This document shows, piece by piece, positions 46,011 through 58,513 of a stretch of 64,000 nucleotides of DNA. The DNA comes from Dechloromonas sp. (GTDB taxonomy: Bacteria > Pseudomonadota > Gammaproteobacteria > Burkholderiales > Rhodocyclaceae), in contig JAQUAX010000014.1 of the NCBI GenBank assembly GCA_028687035.1, positions 1-64,000 of the forward strand. Reading direction: 5' to 3'. Both the position numbers and the translations under genes were made by a program. The notes under the pieces were generated by a model that worked only from the letters and a program-made list of their open reading frames with translations, ran no database searches and was not told where the DNA came from. Numbering within the stretch: position 1 is the stretch's first letter; each line of letters starts with the position of its first letter.

Positions 46011-47111
46011 ACGCCCTGTTTCAGGCTGGCCTCGATGAAGGGATCGAGGTCGCCGTCGAGCACGGCCTGGGTGTTGCCGGTTTCGTAATTGGTGCGCAGA
46101 TCCTTGATCCGGCTCTGGTCAAGCACGTAGGAACGGATCTGGTGGCCCCAGCCGATGTCGGACTTGGCGTCTTCCAGCTTCTGCTGTTCGGCCTGCTGCT
46201 TGCGCAGTTCGAACTCGTAGAGGCGGGCGCGCAGCATCTGCCAGGCTTCGTCGCGGTTGCGGTGCTGCGAACGGTCGTTCTGGCACTGCACGACGATGCC
46301 GGTCGGCACGTGCGTCAGACGCACCGCCGAGTCGGTCTTGTTGATGTGCTGGCCACCGGCGCCGGAAGCGCGGTAGGTGTCGGTGCGCACGTCGGCCGGG
46401 TTGATCGCGATCTCGATCGAGTCATCGACTTCCGGGAACACGAACACCGACGTGAAGCTGGTGTGACGGCGCGCGTTGGAGTCGAACGGCGACTTGCGGA
46501 CCAGCCGGTGGATGCCGGTCTCGGTACGCAGCGTGCCGTAGGCGTAGTCGCCGCTGAACTTGACGGTCGCGCTCTTGATGCCGGCGACGTCGCCTTCCGA
46601 CTCTTCCATGACCTCGACGGTGAACCCCTTCTTTTCGCCGTATTTCAGGTACATGCGCAGCAGCATCGACGCCCAGTCCTGGGCTTCGGTACCGCCGGCG
46701 CCGGCCTGGATTTCCAGGAAGCAGGGCATCGGGTCGGACGGGTTGTTGAACATCCGGCGGAATTCGAGCGCGGCGAGCTTCTTCTCCAGCTCGGCGTTGT
46801 CGGCCTCGACGGCGAGCAGCGTGTCGTCGTCGCCGTCTTCCTTGCCCATGTCGAACAGTTCGCGGCCGTCATTGACGCCGCTGTCCACGGCTTCGAGGAC
46901 GAGCACGATGTCTTCCAGCGACTTCTTTTCCTTGCCCAGTTCCTGGGCACGTTTCGGATCGTCCCAGATCTTGGGATCTTCCATCTCCTTGTTCAGGAGG
47001 GTCAGGCGTTCGCGCTTGTGATCGTAGTCAAAGATACCTCCGCAGCTCGGCGGCACGGGCGGCCAGATCGTCGAGCTTGTTGGAGATACTGTTGATGTGT
47101 TCGGCTTCCAT
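46007..47111 (-). CDS. prfB: Peptide chain release factor 2, with programmed +1 frameshift
   Basis: The 367-residue RF2 reads UGA and UAA stop codons. It is encoded in two frames joined by a +1 shift: codons 1-27 run from ATG 47111 ([16 protein letters not shown]...RRYL) to CTT before an in-frame TGA at 47028-47030. Translation then resumes at GAC (47029) in the +1 frame ([16 protein letters not shown]) and runs to 46007. The second segment contains the GGQ peptidyl-hydrolysis motif in [16 protein letters not shown]. The SPF-type stop-recognition region lies in [11 protein letters not shown]. The coding sequence is complement(join(46007..47029,47031..47111)). Its stop overlaps the cupin gene start. 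Confidence 0.97.
47028..47042 (-). promoter_or_regulatory. prfB autoregulatory +1 frameshift site
   Basis: On the minus strand the site reads CGG AGG TAT CTT TGA C, with a Shine-Dalgarno-like GGAGG just upstream of the slippery CTT and an in-frame TGA. This is the classical RF2 feedback element: low RF2 makes the ribosome pause at UGA and shift to the +1 frame. Confidence 0.96.
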
Positions 47112-47316
47112 GGGGCTGTTCCTGCGAAATCGTCAAACCGTGGATTATATCCGGGCCGGGGGCATCGCCGCGCAAGGGCACTGTTCTTTGCCGCGCACCG
47201 TTGTCGCGCATGCCGCACGCTGCCGGTGCGGACTGGCCCCGAAAAGGTGCGTGCTGCTCCGGTGTGACGTTGTCAAGCTATTGAATCCATTCCGTTATCG
47301 TCGGTTTTTCGAGGGC

Positions 47317-47332
47317 TGGCAAGGGACTTGCA
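47317..47332 (+). promoter_or_regulatory. Sigma-54 (RpoN) promoter
   Basis: TGGCAAGGGACTTGCA matches the sigma-54 consensus TGGCACG-N4-TTGCA at 15 of the defined positions, with GG (-24) and GC (-12) exactly ten bases apart. The start of transcription would be near 47343, about 57 bases before the gene at 47400. Sigma-54 promoters need an enhancer-binding activator, so expression is probably conditional. Confidence 0.7.
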
Positions 47333-47399
47333 TAAGTTCGCAGCTCGAAGGTCGTCCCGGATCGCAAAGGGCGGCCGTATTTACCACAGGGATCAACCG

Positions 47400-48290
47400 A
47401 TGGATGGAATCGCGAACCCGATGCCTTTGCTGGCAGGGGCCGTTTGTTATTTTTCGCTGGCACTGCACCGCCGCGTGCTGCGCCGGGAAATGGCCGCGTC
47501 GCTGGCCAGCACGCTGGCTGCCTGCGACGCCGTGCGCGAGGTCGTCGACGCCCTGCAGCGCCACCGCGCCGCGGCCTGCGCCCGGCTGGCCGGCGACGCC
47601 GCGGCCGGGCGCTGCCTCGTCGAGCGGCAGCGTGCGGTGGCCGAAGGGCTGGTCCGCCTGCGGGAAAGGGCGCGCAAGGAGCGGGGCGCGCTGCATCCCT
47701 GCCTGGAACGAGAGGATTTCGCGTCGATCGAGGCCGGCTGGCAACGCCTGGCCGGCGAGTGGCCGAGCTTCGGCGTCGAGCAATGCCAGGCCCATCACGG
47801 CCGGCTCGTCGACCTGCTGCTGCGCCGCCTGGCGGATTTCGCCGAGCCCCGGCTGGGCGCGCTGCTCGGTGACGAGGCGCAGCGCGGCACGGTGCGCAAT
47901 TACGCCGTCCGCCTGCCCGGGCTGGCCGAATCCCTGTACCAGGCCGAACTGCTCGGCTTCGCGGTGGCCGGCGCCGCGGCGGACGCGACGCACGCCCGGG
48001 TCCGCCTGAGCCTGCTGCTGGCCCGCGTCGAGGCGGCGCTCGGCCAGGCCCGCGAGGCCGGCGGCGAGATGCCGGAGGCCGACGCGGCCGGGCTGGCGGT
48101 GCGCGCCGTGGCCCAGGCGGCGCGGCGCATCCTGCCGGCCGGCGGGGCGCCGGCGGCGCTGAGCGAGTTCCACCGGCTGGTCGAGGCGGCGATCGCCAGC
48201 CTCGACGCATGGCAGGAAGCCTGTCGCGGCAACCTGATCCATGCCAGCCTCTGCGAGGACGACGATGGCCTTCGCCTGCAAGCGGCCTAG
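47400..48290 (+). CDS. Membrane-anchored helical protein of unknown function, upstream of a c-di-GMP enzyme
   Basis: The 296-residue protein starts with one hydrophobic helix (PMPLLAGAVCYFSLALHRRV) and is otherwise almost entirely alpha-helical and rich in Ala, Leu, Arg and Glu, with conserved-looking ERARKERGALHPCLEREDF and HARVRLSLLLARVEAAL. It resembles sensory helical-bundle modules such as the nitrate/nitrite-sensing (NIT) type, but the match is weak. ATG 47400 has AGGGA at good spacing; a longer in-frame TTG start would lie inside the sigma-54 promoter. It overlaps the diguanylate cyclase/phosphodiesterase gene by 26 bases, so it may be its sensor partner. Confidence 0.6.
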   Translation: MDGIANPMPLLAGAVCYFSLALHRRVLRREMAASLASTLAACDAVREVVDALQRHRAAACARLAGDAAAGRCLVERQRAVAEGLVRLRERARKERGALHPCLEREDFASIEAGWQRLAGEWPSFGVEQCQAHHGRLVDLLLRRLADFAEPRLGALLGDEAQRGTVRNYAVRLPGLAESLYQAELLGFAVAGAAADATHARVRLSLLLARVEAALGQAREAGGEMPEADAAGLAVRAVAQAARRILPAGGAPAALSEFHRLVEAAIASLDAWQEACRGNLIHASLCEDDDGLRLQAA

Positions 48291-50409
48291 CCCGGCCTGC
48301 CTGGCCGAGGCCGCCGCGGCGCCGGACGGCGCCGCGTGCGGCGCGATGCCGCCGACCGCGATGCGCACGCTGTTCTCCAGCCTGGAGGGCATGTGCTTCC
48401 GCTGCCTGATCGACGAGCACTGGACGCTGCTCTGCGTCAGCCCCGGCTGCCAGGAGCTGACCGGCTACACGGCCGACGAACTGGTCGACAACCCCTGCCG
48501 TTCGCTGGAGTGGCTGACCCACCCGGACGACCGGGCCGCGGTCCGGTCGACGATCATGGCCGCCTGCGAGGTCGGTGCGAGCTACCGGATGGAATACCGG
48601 ATCGTCAGCCGCGACGGCCAGCAGAAATGGGTGCTCGAGCGCGGCCTCGGGCTGTACGACGAGGCCGGCCGGCACGTGCTCGAGGGCTACCTGGAGGACA
48701 TCACCGAGCGCGTCCAGGCCCAGCTTCACCTGGCCGACGCCGAACTGCGCTACCGCAGCATCTTCGAGAATTCGGTGGTCGGCATGTTCCAGAGCAGCGA
48801 GAGCGGCCATTACCTGGCGGCCAACCAGGCGCTGGCCAGTCTCTATCGCTACCCGTCGCCGGAAAGCCTGATCGACAGCCTCAGCGACATCGGCCGCAGC
48901 CTGTACGCCGAGCCGGGCCGGCGCGAGGAATTCAAGCGCCTGATCGAGCGCGACGGCCGGGTCGCCGATTTCGAATCCGAGGTCGTCTGCCGCGACGGCT
49001 CGCGCATCTGGATTTCCGAGAACGCCCACGCGGTGCGCGGCGCCGATGGGGTGCTGCTGTATTACGAAGGCACGGTCGAGGACATCACCGAGCGCCACCG
49101 CTACCAGGATGCGCTGCGCCACCAGGCGACGCACGATCCGCTGACCGGGCTGCCCAACCGCAACCTGCTGGCCGACCGCCTCGAGCAGGCGATCCAGCTG
49201 GCCCGGCGGGCCGGCACCCGGATCGCGCTGGCTTTCGTCGACCTCGACAACTTCAAGGTGATCAACGACAGCCTGGGCCACGCCGAGGGCGACCAGCTGC
49301 TGATCCAGGTCGCCGGCCGGCTGCGCTCGGCGCTGCGCGGCGTCGACACCGTGGCCCGCTACGGCGGCGACGAGTTCGTGCTGATCATGGGCGAGCAGGC
49401 CGACGACGAGAACACCGCGCACCTGCTCGGCCGCGTGCTGGCGGCGGTCCAGGCGCCGCTCGAACTGGCCGGCCACGCGCTGCAGATCAACTGCAGCATC
49501 GGGGTCAGCGTCTATCCGGACGACGGCGGCGACCTCGAAAGCCTGCTGCGCGTCGCCGACGTCGCGATGTACCGGGCCAAGGAAAGCGGCAAGGGCTGCT
49601 ACCGCTTCTACACCCGCGAGCTGAGCCAGGCGGCGCAGGAACGCTTCGCGCTGGAGAACGCGCTGCGCGGCGCGATCGAGCGCGCCGAGCTGGGCGTCGT
49701 CTATCAGCCCAAGGTCGATGCGCGCGGCCGCGTCCGCGGCTGCGAGGCGCTGGTCCGCTGGCACAGCGCGGAGCGCGGCCTGGTGACGCCGGACCGCTTC
49801 ATCCCGCTCGCCGAGGAAACCGGCCAGATCCTGGAAATCGGCCGCCACGTGCTGTACACCGCGTGCCGGGCCGCCGCCGGCTGGCCCGCGGTCGACGGCC
49901 GGCGGCTCGGCGTCGCCGTCAACCTGTCGGCGCGCCAGCTGGTCGATCCCGGCCTGGCGGCGAGCGTCGCCGACGCGCTCGCGGTGTCCGGCCTGCCGGC
50001 CGAATGCCTGGAACTGGAAATCACCGAGAGCATGATCATGGGCGACGTCGAGCAGACCATCCGGCTGCTCGAAACGATCCGCGCGCTCGGCGTGCGCATC
50101 GCGGTCGACGACTTCGGCACCGGCTATTCGTCGCTCGCCTACCTGCAGCGCCTGCCGATCGACACGCTGAAGATCGACCGCTCCTTCGTCGCCGGCTGCG
50201 ACGGCGATCCGGCCCGGATGGCGATCCCGCACGCGATCCTGTTCCTCGGCAAGAGCCTGCGCTTGCACATCGTCGCCGAGGGCGTCGAGCATCGCGGCGA
50301 ATTCGACATCCTGCGCGACTGCGGCTGCGACCAGTTCCAGGGCTACCTGTTTTCCCGTCCGCTGGCGCCGGACGCGCTCGCCGCCTACCTGCGCGAGCAG
50401 TCGAGCTGA
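48265..50409 (+). CDS. PAS-PAS-GGDEF-EAL protein (cyclic-di-GMP turnover)
   Basis: The 714-residue protein has two PAS domains (residues about 30-160 and 165-290, each ending in an (E/V)DITER motif), a GGDEF domain with an intact YGGDEF (residues 367-371), and an EAL domain with EAL at 494-496, ITESMIMGD and VDDFGTGYSSLAYL. Both active sites look intact, so it may make or degrade c-di-GMP. There is no membrane segment; sensing is by the PAS domains. ATG 48265 follows GAGG by six bases. It overlaps the preceding gene and is likely driven by the sigma-54 promoter at 47317. Confidence 0.92.
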   Translation: MAFACKRPSPACLAEAAAAPDGAACGAMPPTAMRTLFSSLEGMCFRCLIDEHWTLLCVSPGCQELTGYTADELVDNPCRSLEWLTHPDDRAAVRSTIMAACEVGASYRMEYRIVSRDGQQKWVLERGLGLYDEAGRHVLEGYLEDITERVQAQLHLADAELRYRSIFENSVVGMFQSSESGHYLAANQALASLYRYPSPESLIDSLSDIGRSLYAEPGRREEFKRLIERDGRVADFESEVVCRDGSRIWISENAHAVRGADGVLLYYEGTVEDITERHRYQDALRHQATHDPLTGLPNRNLLADRLEQAIQLARRAGTRIALAFVDLDNFKVINDSLGHAEGDQLLIQVAGRLRSALRGVDTVARYGGDEFVLIMGEQADDENTAHLLGRVLAAVQAPLELAGHALQINCSIGVSVYPDDGGDLESLLRVADVAMYRAKESGKGCYRFYTRELSQAAQERFALENALRGAIERAELGVVYQPKVDARGRVRGCEALVRWHSAERGLVTPDRFIPLAEETGQILEIGRHVLYTACRAAAGWPAVDGRRLGVAVNLSARQLVDPGLAASVADALAVSGLPAECLELEITESMIMGDVEQTIRLLETIRALGVRIAVDDFGTGYSSLAYLQRLPIDTLKIDRSFVAGCDGDPARMAIPHAILFLGKSLRLHIVAEGVEHRGEFDILRDCGCDQFQGYLFSRPLAPDALAAYLREQSS

Positions 50410-50499
50410 GCGTCCGGCCGCTTGCGGGCGGCCCGGGGTTCGGGCGTAGAATGGCCTTGCTGCGCTGCAAAAATCCGGCAGCCGAAAGGCCAGGAAGCC

Positions 50500-54100
<3,601 letters not shown>

Positions 54101-54108
<8 letters not shown>

Positions 54109-55111
54109 CCTGTCGACCACCTATCTCGGCCTGCCGCTGAAAAACCCGCTGGTTCCGTCGTCCACCCCGCTCGGCCGCGATCCCGACGCCGCGCTGCACC
54201 TCGAGGATGCCGGCGCGGCGGCGATCGTCATGCACTCGCTGTTCGAGGAGGACGTGCGCAACGACGAGGCGATGATGGAGCGTTTCCTGCTGCATCCGGA
54301 CGCCTTCGGCGAAGCGGCCGGCCACCTGCCGGCGGCCCCCGATTACCGCAGCCGGCTGGACGGCTACCTGGAGCAGATCCACGTGCTGAAGTCGCGGCTC
54401 GGCATCCCGGTCGTCGCCAGCCTGAACGGCAGTTCGCTGACCGGCTGGGTCGAGCTGGGCCGGGAAATGCAGCAGGCCGGCGCCGACGCGCTGGAACTCA
54501 ACGCCTGGTTCGTCGCCGGCGACCCCAAGGTCTGCGGAGAGGCTGTCGAGGACCACTACCTGTCGCTGCTGCGCGAACTGAAGATGGTTGTCGACCTGCC
54601 GGTGTGCATGAAGCTGTCGCCCTTCTTCTCGTCGCTGCCGCATTTCGTGCGTCAGGCCGAAAGCTGCGGTGCCGCCGGCGTCTCGCTGTTCAACCGCTTC
54701 TTCCAGCCGGACATCGATCTGGCCACGCTCGACGTCGTCGACCGCGCCCAGCTCTCGACGTCGGCCGACAGCCTGCTGACCATGCGCTGGATCGCGATGC
54801 TGCGCGGCAGCGTCGGCCTGACGCTGGCCGCCACCGGCGGAGTGCATACGACGCACGACGCGTTGAAGATGCTGCTCGCCGGCGCCGACGTCGTGCATAT
54901 GGCGAGTGCGCTGCTACAGCGCGGGCCGCAGGCGCTGCGTGATGCACTGGACGGCATCGTGGCCTGGATGGAGGCGCGGGAGTACGAGTCGGTCGCGCAA
55001 CTGAAGGGTTCGCTGGCCGGCCACCGGCAGCGTGACCCGGCTGCCTTCGCGCGTACCGCCTATCTGAACGCCCTCGATTCCTTCACGCCGCCGCCCGGCG
55101 TGCGCTACTGA
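54101..55111 (+). CDS. Dihydroorotate-dehydrogenase-like flavoprotein
   Basis: The 336-residue TIM-barrel protein resembles class 1 dihydroorotate dehydrogenases and the dihydropyrimidine dehydrogenase family (TTYLGLPLKNPLVPSSTPL, VVASLNGSSLTGW, ALELNAWFV, MKLSPFFSS, LAATGGVHTTHDALKMLLAGA). FMN would bind in the usual place. The protein is frequently paired with nifJ in Gram-negative bacteria; its substrate is not known. The eight-base overlap with nifJ implies coupled synthesis, so it may use the same reduced ferredoxin. Less likely to be pyrimidine-biosynthetic PyrD. Confidence 0.85.
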
Positions 55112-55121
55112 CGCGGCCGCT

Positions 55122-55553
55122 TCAGACGGCCAGTGCCGCCTCGGTGCAACCGGCGGCAGCCAGCGGCGTGCCTGCGCAATGCCCGTTCGCCGTGTGGCCG
55201 CAGCGGGCGCAGGCGCGCAGGTCGTACTCGTCGTGCAGCGGCAGCGCGCCGGCCAGGCGCTGTTCGATGCGCGCGATGTCGAGCAGGCCGCGCACCGTGC
55301 CGCTGGCCTTTTCCAGCACGATTGTCCGGTTTACCCCAACATGTTCGCCCAGCAACAACAGCCCGCCCAGGCCGGCCGTGTCGATGTAGCGGGTGTTCTC
55401 GCAATCGAGGTGCAGCCTGTCCGGCAGTTCGCTGCTGTGGAAGTTCTTGATCTGGCGCAGGAAAAGGCGCGCCGCTTCGAAGTCGAAGCGGTTGGGCAGC
55501 GTGATGTGCCAGGCCTCGGGGTCGTCGCTGGCGCGGGTGATCCGGTATTTCAT
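55122..55553 (-). CDS. STAS-domain protein with a cysteine-rich tail
   Basis: The 143-residue protein has an N-terminal STAS (anti-sigma-factor-antagonist-like) domain with YIDTAGLGGLLLLGE. T59 occupies the place of the phosphorylatable serine in SpoIIAA. The last 30 residues hold C115, C118, C126 and C136 with H120 and H125 (CARCGHTANGHC), so the tail may bind zinc. STAS proteins act in partner switching or transport regulation; no kinase/phosphatase pair lies alongside. It is convergent with the DHOD-like gene (ten bases between). Confidence 0.75.
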   Translation of the reverse strand: MKYRITRASDDPEAWHITLPNRFDFEAARLFLRQIKNFHSSELPDRLHLDCENTRYIDTAGLGGLLLLGEHVGVNRTIVLEKASGTVRGLLDIARIEQRLAGALPLHDEYDLRACARCGHTANGHCAGTPLAAAGCTEAALAV

Positions 55554-55617
55554 TGCGGTTCTCCTGGGGTCTTTTTTGTAATTGAAGCAACATCCGTGCC
55601 GTGTCTCGGGGCGGATT

Positions 55618-56145
55618 TCACAACGTCCGGACGGCGTGCATCATGCCCGGGTCGTCGGGGTCGCGGCGGACCGTGAAGCCGAGCTGGCGGGCGAATTTGA
55701 TCATCTTGTCGTTGGCGGAAAGGATGAAGGCTTCCATCGTCTTCATGCCGCGCGCCCGTGCCGCGTCGATCAGCGACAGCATCAGGATGCCGGCGACGCC
55801 GCTGCCCCGCCAGTCGTCGTCGATCGCGATGGCAAACTCGCAGTCGTCGCCCTGCGGGCCGGCCACGTAGCGGGCAACGCCGATCTCGACTTCCTGGCCG
55901 TCGCGCTCGACGATCGCGACCAGCGCCAGGTGGCGGACGTAGTCGATTTCGGTCAGGTACTTGAGCTTGCCCGGCGGCAGCTCGTTCAGCGTCGACATGA
56001 AGCGCTTGTAGCGGGAGTCGGCGGACAGGTGTTTGACGAAATCCTGCTCGAGCGGCGCATCCTCGGCCCGGATCGGGCGGATGGTGACCGGGCTGCCGTC
56101 GAACAGCACGCGCTGGCGGACGAGTTCGACCGGGTAGTCAGCCAT
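55618..56145 (-). CDS. GNAT acetyltransferase, candidate protein-lysine acetyltransferase
   Basis: The 175-residue protein is a GNAT enzyme with the acetyl-CoA loop DDWRGSGVAGILMLSLIDAARARGMK and C-terminal SANDKMIKFARQLGFTV. Its sequence type resembles the GNAT portion of Pat/PatZ-type acetyltransferases that control acyl-CoA synthetases. The gene is third in an operon after the acyl-CoA ligase and an acyl carrier protein (five bases after the ACP stop), so acetylation of the ligase lysine is a reasonable guess but not shown. Confidence 0.8.
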   Translation of the reverse strand: MADYPVELVRQRVLFDGSPVTIRPIRAEDAPLEQDFVKHLSADSRYKRFMSTLNELPPGKLKYLTEIDYVRHLALVAIVERDGQEVEIGVARYVAGPQGDDCEFAIAIDDDWRGSGVAGILMLSLIDAARARGMKTMEAFILSANDKMIKFARQLGFTVRRDPDDPGMMHAVRTL

Positions 56146-56150
56146 GGCGC

Positions 56151-56417
56151 TTACGCCGGCGACGCCGCGGCGAGCCGGGCGGTCAGGTAGGCGACCATGC
56201 TGTCGAGCGTGACGACCTTGCCGTAGTCGAGTTCCGGGATATTGACGCCCAGTTGTTCGTGGATGCAGGCCAGCACGTTGAGCCAGTCCATCGAATCGAG
56301 ATCGACCTGGGTGCGCAGCACCTGGTCGGGGACGATCTGCGCCGGATCGACTTCCGGGGCCAGCCGTTTCAGGATGGCGAGCACTTCGGCGCGGACCTGT
56401 TCGCTGCTCAGACTCAT
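56151..56417 (-). CDS. Acyl carrier protein
   Basis: The 88-residue helical protein has the phosphopantetheine-attachment serine S42 in VDLDSMDWLNVLACIHEQLG. The motif is DSMDW rather than the DSLD of the fatty-acid ACP, which suggests a dedicated carrier. Its start overlaps the stop of the acyl-CoA ligase gene (ATGA), so the ligase probably loads this ACP or works alongside it. A housekeeping FAS role is less likely because no fab genes are near. Confidence 0.85.
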   Translation of the reverse strand: MSLSSEQVRAEVLAILKRLAPEVDPAQIVPDQVLRTQVDLDSMDWLNVLACIHEQLGVNIPELDYGKVVTLDSMVAYLTARLAAASPA

Positions 56418-58156
56418 TTTTCCTCCCCCCATGCCGGCATGTCGTCTTCGGGCAGCCCGAGTTCCCGGGCCTTGAGCCGCCGGCGCATGATTTTTCCGCT
56501 CCGAGTATGTGGCAGCTCTAGGACAAATGCAATTTCCTTGGGCGCCACTGCGGCGCCGAGCCGGCGCCGGGCATGGGCGAGCAATTCCAGGCGCAGCGCG
56601 TCGTCGGGCCGGGCGCCGTGGCGGAGCGTCACGAAGGCCTTGACGACCTCGCCGGCCAGCGCATCGGGCTTGCCGATGACGGCGGCCTCGGCGACCGCCG
56701 GGTGGGCCATCAGCACGCTCTCGACCTCGCACGGCCCGATCAGGTGGCCGGCCGACTTGATCACGTCGTCGCGCCGGCCGACGAACCAGTAATAGCCGTC
56801 GGCATCGCGCCGGACCAGGTCGCCGCTGAGATAAAGATCGCCGGCAAAGCTTTCGCGGTAGCGCCCCGGCTGCCCGAGGTAGCCGCGGAACATCGATGGC
56901 CAGCCGGCTTCCAGCGCCAGTTCGCCGACCGTGTCCGGGGTCTCGATCAAGGTCACCGGCTCGCCTTCGACGTGGCGGACGACGCGGGCGACGACGCCCG
57001 GCAGCGGCCGCCCCATCGAGCCCGGCCTGACCGGCTGCCCGGCCGCGTTGGCGATCATGATGCCGCCGGTCTCGCTCTGCCACCAAGTGTCGTGGATAGT
57101 CTGCCCGAAGGCCTCCTGTCCCCAGCGCACCGCTTCCGGGTTGAGCGCCTCGCCGACGCTGGCGATGAAGCGCAGATCGGGAAAGCGGCGGCCGGCCAGC
57201 AGTTCCGGCCCGGCCTTGAGCAGCAGCCGGAGCGCCGTCGGCGCGGTGTACCAGACATTGACCCGCTCGCCGGCCAGGATGCCGAGCCAGCGCAGCGGGT
57301 CGAAATCGGCCTCGTCGACGATGCTGGTCGCACCGATCACCAGCGGCGCGACGATGCCGTAGGAGGTCCCGGTTACCCAGCCGGGATCGGCCGTGCACCA
57401 GAACACGTCGTCCGGGTGCAGGTCGAGGGCGCGGCGCGCGCTGGCGTAGTGGCCGACGACCGCGCCGTGCACGTGCAGCGCGCCCTTCGGCTGGCCGGTC
57501 GTGCCGCTGGTGAAATGGAGCAGGGCCGGATCGTCGGGGCCGGTCGGTACCCGCGCCGGCGTCGCGGGGGCGGCGCGCAGCAGGGCGTGCAGCTCCAGCG
57601 TGCCGGCATCGGCATCGCCGGCCGCGTCGATCAGCAGCACGTGCTGCAGCGACGGCAGTTCGCCGCGCAGCGGCGCGACCTTGCGCCGGTAGGCCGCCGC
57701 CGTCGTCACCAGCACCTTGCCGGCCGCCTGCGCGATGCGGTTGCGGATCGGTTCGGGGCCGAAGGACGGGAACAGCGGCGAGACCACGGCGCCGATCTTC
57801 AGCGCGCCGAGCACGGCGACGTAAAGCTCGCAGACGCGGCCGCAGAGCACGAAAACGCCATCGCCGCGGCCGATGCCCAGCGCCGTCAGCGCATTGCCGA
57901 AACGGTCGGTCAGCTCGGCCAGTTCGCGGTAGGAGACCTCGCGGCGGGCGCCGGCGGCGCCGAGAAAACGGAACGCAGCCTTGTCGGCAATCGCCGAACG
58001 GGCATGGCGATCCACCGCCAGTTCGGCGATATTCACGCCGCCGCCGGGCGTCAGGCCAAGCTCGCGGGCGACCGCGGCCCAGGAGAATCCGTCGGCGGCC
58101 GGTGCGTCATCCGGATCTGCCGGCGCGGGCAACCTGCGAATTGGCGGTGGTTTCAT
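56414..58156 (-). CDS. AMP-forming acyl-CoA ligase (acetate/propionate or related acid)
   Basis: The 580-residue protein is an ANL-superfamily adenylating enzyme with the AMP-binding LLHFTSGTTGQPKGALHVHG, SVGEALNPEAV, DTWWQSETGG, GDLVRRDADGYYWFVGRRDDV and the C-terminal acceptor lysine in TRSGKIMRRRLK. It is nearest in type to AcsA-like acetyl-CoA synthetases. The lysine in SGKIMRR is the residue acetylated in regulated members, consistent with the GNAT gene in the operon. Start ATG 58156 (MKPPPIRRLP). Confidence 0.88.
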   Translation of the reverse strand: MKPPPIRRLPAPADPDDAPAADGFSWAAVARELGLTPGGGVNIAELAVDRHARSAIADKAAFRFLGAAGARREVSYRELAELTDRFGNALTALGIGRGDGVFVLCGRVCELYVAVLGALKIGAVVSPLFPSFGPEPIRNRIAQAAGKVLVTTAAAYRRKVAPLRGELPSLQHVLLIDAAGDADAGTLELHALLRAAPATPARVPTGPDDPALLHFTSGTTGQPKGALHVHGAVVGHYASARRALDLHPDDVFWCTADPGWVTGTSYGIVAPLVIGATSIVDEADFDPLRWLGILAGERVNVWYTAPTALRLLLKAGPELLAGRRFPDLRFIASVGEALNPEAVRWGQEAFGQTIHDTWWQSETGGIMIANAAGQPVRPGSMGRPLPGVVARVVRHVEGEPVTLIETPDTVGELALEAGWPSMFRGYLGQPGRYRESFAGDLYLSGDLVRRDADGYYWFVGRRDDVIKSAGHLIGPCEVESVLMAHPAVAEAAVIGKPDALAGEVVKAFVTLRHGARPDDALRLELLAHARRRLGAAVAPKEIAFVLELPHTRSGKIMRRRLKARELGLPEDDMPAWGEEK

Positions 58157-58436
58157 CTGTGCATCCGTTGTGGCTACGGTGCCATCGTATTCCGATTCAT
58201 GGTGTGGCGTTCGGGCGGGGCGATGCCCGAAACCGTGTCCAGGCTTCTGCCCCCTGGCGCAAAGCGCGGCATTCTACGGATCGAGTATTACCGTCGTGCG
58301 ATGGGGGGCGGGCCGGGTTCTTTGTCAGCGGCGACGTTGTTTCGCGGTGGACGGCTCGGAGATCGCGATTTTCAATGCGGGATTTTAGAGATCAAACGGA
58401 AGGGCTCTGAGGAGGCACTGTGAAATGAAAGCGGAT
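58157..58436. other. Intergenic segment between the ligase operon and the integron cassette
   Basis: These 280 bases should hold the promoter of the ligase-ACP-GNAT operon (minus strand). No clear -35/-10 pair or long dyad was recognised and no convincing gene is present. At its right edge the sequence changes to lower GC as the cassette attC begins at 58437. Confidence 0.4.
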
Positions 58437-58505
58437 GCTCAACGTTTGAATTCACCGGACCTGCGCGGCTTTTCGCGCAGGTCCGCTCGAACGGAGGGTT
58501 AGAGC
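58437..58505 (-). repeat. attC (59-be) recombination site of an integron gene cassette
   Basis: On the minus strand the site starts with GCTCTAAC (58505-58498) and ends with GTTGAGC (58443-58437), which fits the GTTRRRY core. Between them lie an L-box pair TCGAAC-type (58487 region) versus GTTTGA and a perfect 12-bp central stem, CGGACCTGCGCG (58456-58467) with CGCGCAGGTCCG (58474-58485). Size 69 bases and order of arms match attC sites of chromosomal integrons; the strand is the same as the cassette genes, which lie 5' of it. Confidence 0.82.
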
Positions 58506-58513
58506 AAAGGCCC

